The notes under the pieces are model-generated. The model saw only the letters and a list, made by a program, of their open reading frames with translations. It was not told the DNA's origin and did no database searches. Both the position numbers and the translations under genes were made by a program. From positions 892,001 to 956,000 of the forward strand of contig NZ_CP036536.1 in the NCBI RefSeq assembly GCF_005222225.1: 64,000 nucleotides of DNA, in the 5' to 3' direction. Shown piece by piece: positions 63,709 through 64,000 of this stretch. How positions within the stretch are numbered: the stretch's first letter is position 1; each line of letters opens with the position of its first letter. The stretch is from Salinimonas lutimaris. GTDB lineage: Bacteria; Pseudomonadota; Gammaproteobacteria; Enterobacterales; Alteromonadaceae.

Positions 63709-64000
63709 ATGGAAAAAACCTTCGAACCGAAATCTATTGAACAGCAGTGTTACCAGAAGTGGGAAGCTTCAGGAATGTTCAAAGCATCCGGGCACGGAGA
63801 CCCTTATTGCATTTTACTGCCGCCGCCTAATGTCACCGGCAGTCTGCACATGGGCCATGGCTTCCAGCAAAGCATTATGGATGCACTGACCCGTTATCAC
63901 CGCATGAAAGGCGACAATACGCTGTGGCAGGTGGGTACAGACCATGCCGGTATTGCCACGCAGATGGTGGTTGAACGTCAGCTAAATGCACAGGGCAAAA
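63709..64000 (+). CDS. valS: Valyl-tRNA synthetase ValS (5' part, cut by window end)
   Basis: Only the first 97 codons are present. The N-terminus [19 protein letters not shown] and the class I HIGH-type motif [16 protein letters not shown] (HMGH) identify it clearly, with [17 protein letters not shown] following. I chose the ATG at 63709; an ATG four bases earlier is in another frame and soon stops. It charges tRNA-Val and continues beyond the window. Confidence 0.96.
   Translation, partial: MEKTFEPKSIEQQCYQKWEASGMFKASGHGDPYCILLPPPNVTGSLHMGHGFQQSIMDALTRYHRMKGDNTLWQVGTDHAGIATQMVVERQLNAQGK

Overview
The window is an ordinary stretch of chromosome from a marine-type gammaproteobacterium, most probably an Alteromonadaceae member (Alteromonas, Salinimonas or a relative). 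The basis is the pepA-holC-valS block divergent from lptF-lptG, the close match of PepA to the enterobacterial protein, the lipase/foldase pair, SstT, BCCT and several TonB-dependent receptors, and the many intergenic GACACCCAC-type repeats. Genus and species cannot be fixed from sequence alone.

Layout. 0-2 kb: end of a cobalamin pathway operon (cobQ, truncated cobO). 2.1-4.1 kb: natAB-type ABC exporter. 4.4-6.2 kb: secreted lipase and its membrane foldase. 6.2-8.5 kb: exported catalase with an exported ankyrin protein. 8.9-21.3 kb: a complete Tad/Flp pilus operon on the minus strand, in transcription order flp, tadV, AAA+ ATPase, rcpC, rcpA, small lipoprotein, tadG, tadE, tadF, tadZ, tadA, tadB, tadC, tadD. 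Most junctions overlap or lie within 10 nt. Four TTGCG direct repeats at 20-21 bp spacing lie upstream of flp. 21.6-24.1 kb: a 39-bp tandem repeat, then an AraC regulator translationally coupled to an L,D-transpeptidase. 24.4-27.6 kb: poxB divergent from sstT. 28-33 kb: an exported Gfo/Idh/MocA protein, mobA-fdhD, and a convergent YdeP-type molybdo-oxidoreductase. 33.3-34.5 kb: a REP-associated tyrosine transposase (RAYT) with REP hairpins upstream. 34.6-40.3 kb: three-gene transhydrogenase (pnt), a DUF6314 protein, an EamA permease and glpF.

40.8-48.7 kb: a 1534-residue periplasmic-propeller GGDEF/EAL regulator, a TonB receptor and an ADP-ribosylglycohydrolase. 48.8-52.8 kb: DUF1904, a BCCT transporter and a cytoplasmic catalase. 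53.7-56 kb: an AI-2E-family permease, a membrane Mrr-type nuclease and tRNA-Leu(CAA). 56.1-59.3 kb: a Fur-box TonB receptor, a 55-bp tandem repeat array and an RDD protein. 59.3-64 kb: lptG-lptF, then pepA-holC-valS (valS truncated by the window).

Most genes belong to known families. The least explained material is in the intergenic DNA. One word family (GTGGGTGTC/GACACCCAC) recurs at 33.3, 37.6, 40.5, 52.9-53.5 and 58.2-58.7 kb in hairpins, duplications and a regular array, and a probable cognate RAYT lies in the same 25 kb. A second, different tandem repeat and the helically phased TTGCG repeats flank the pilus promoter. I saw no CRISPR array, prophage or complete insertion sequence.
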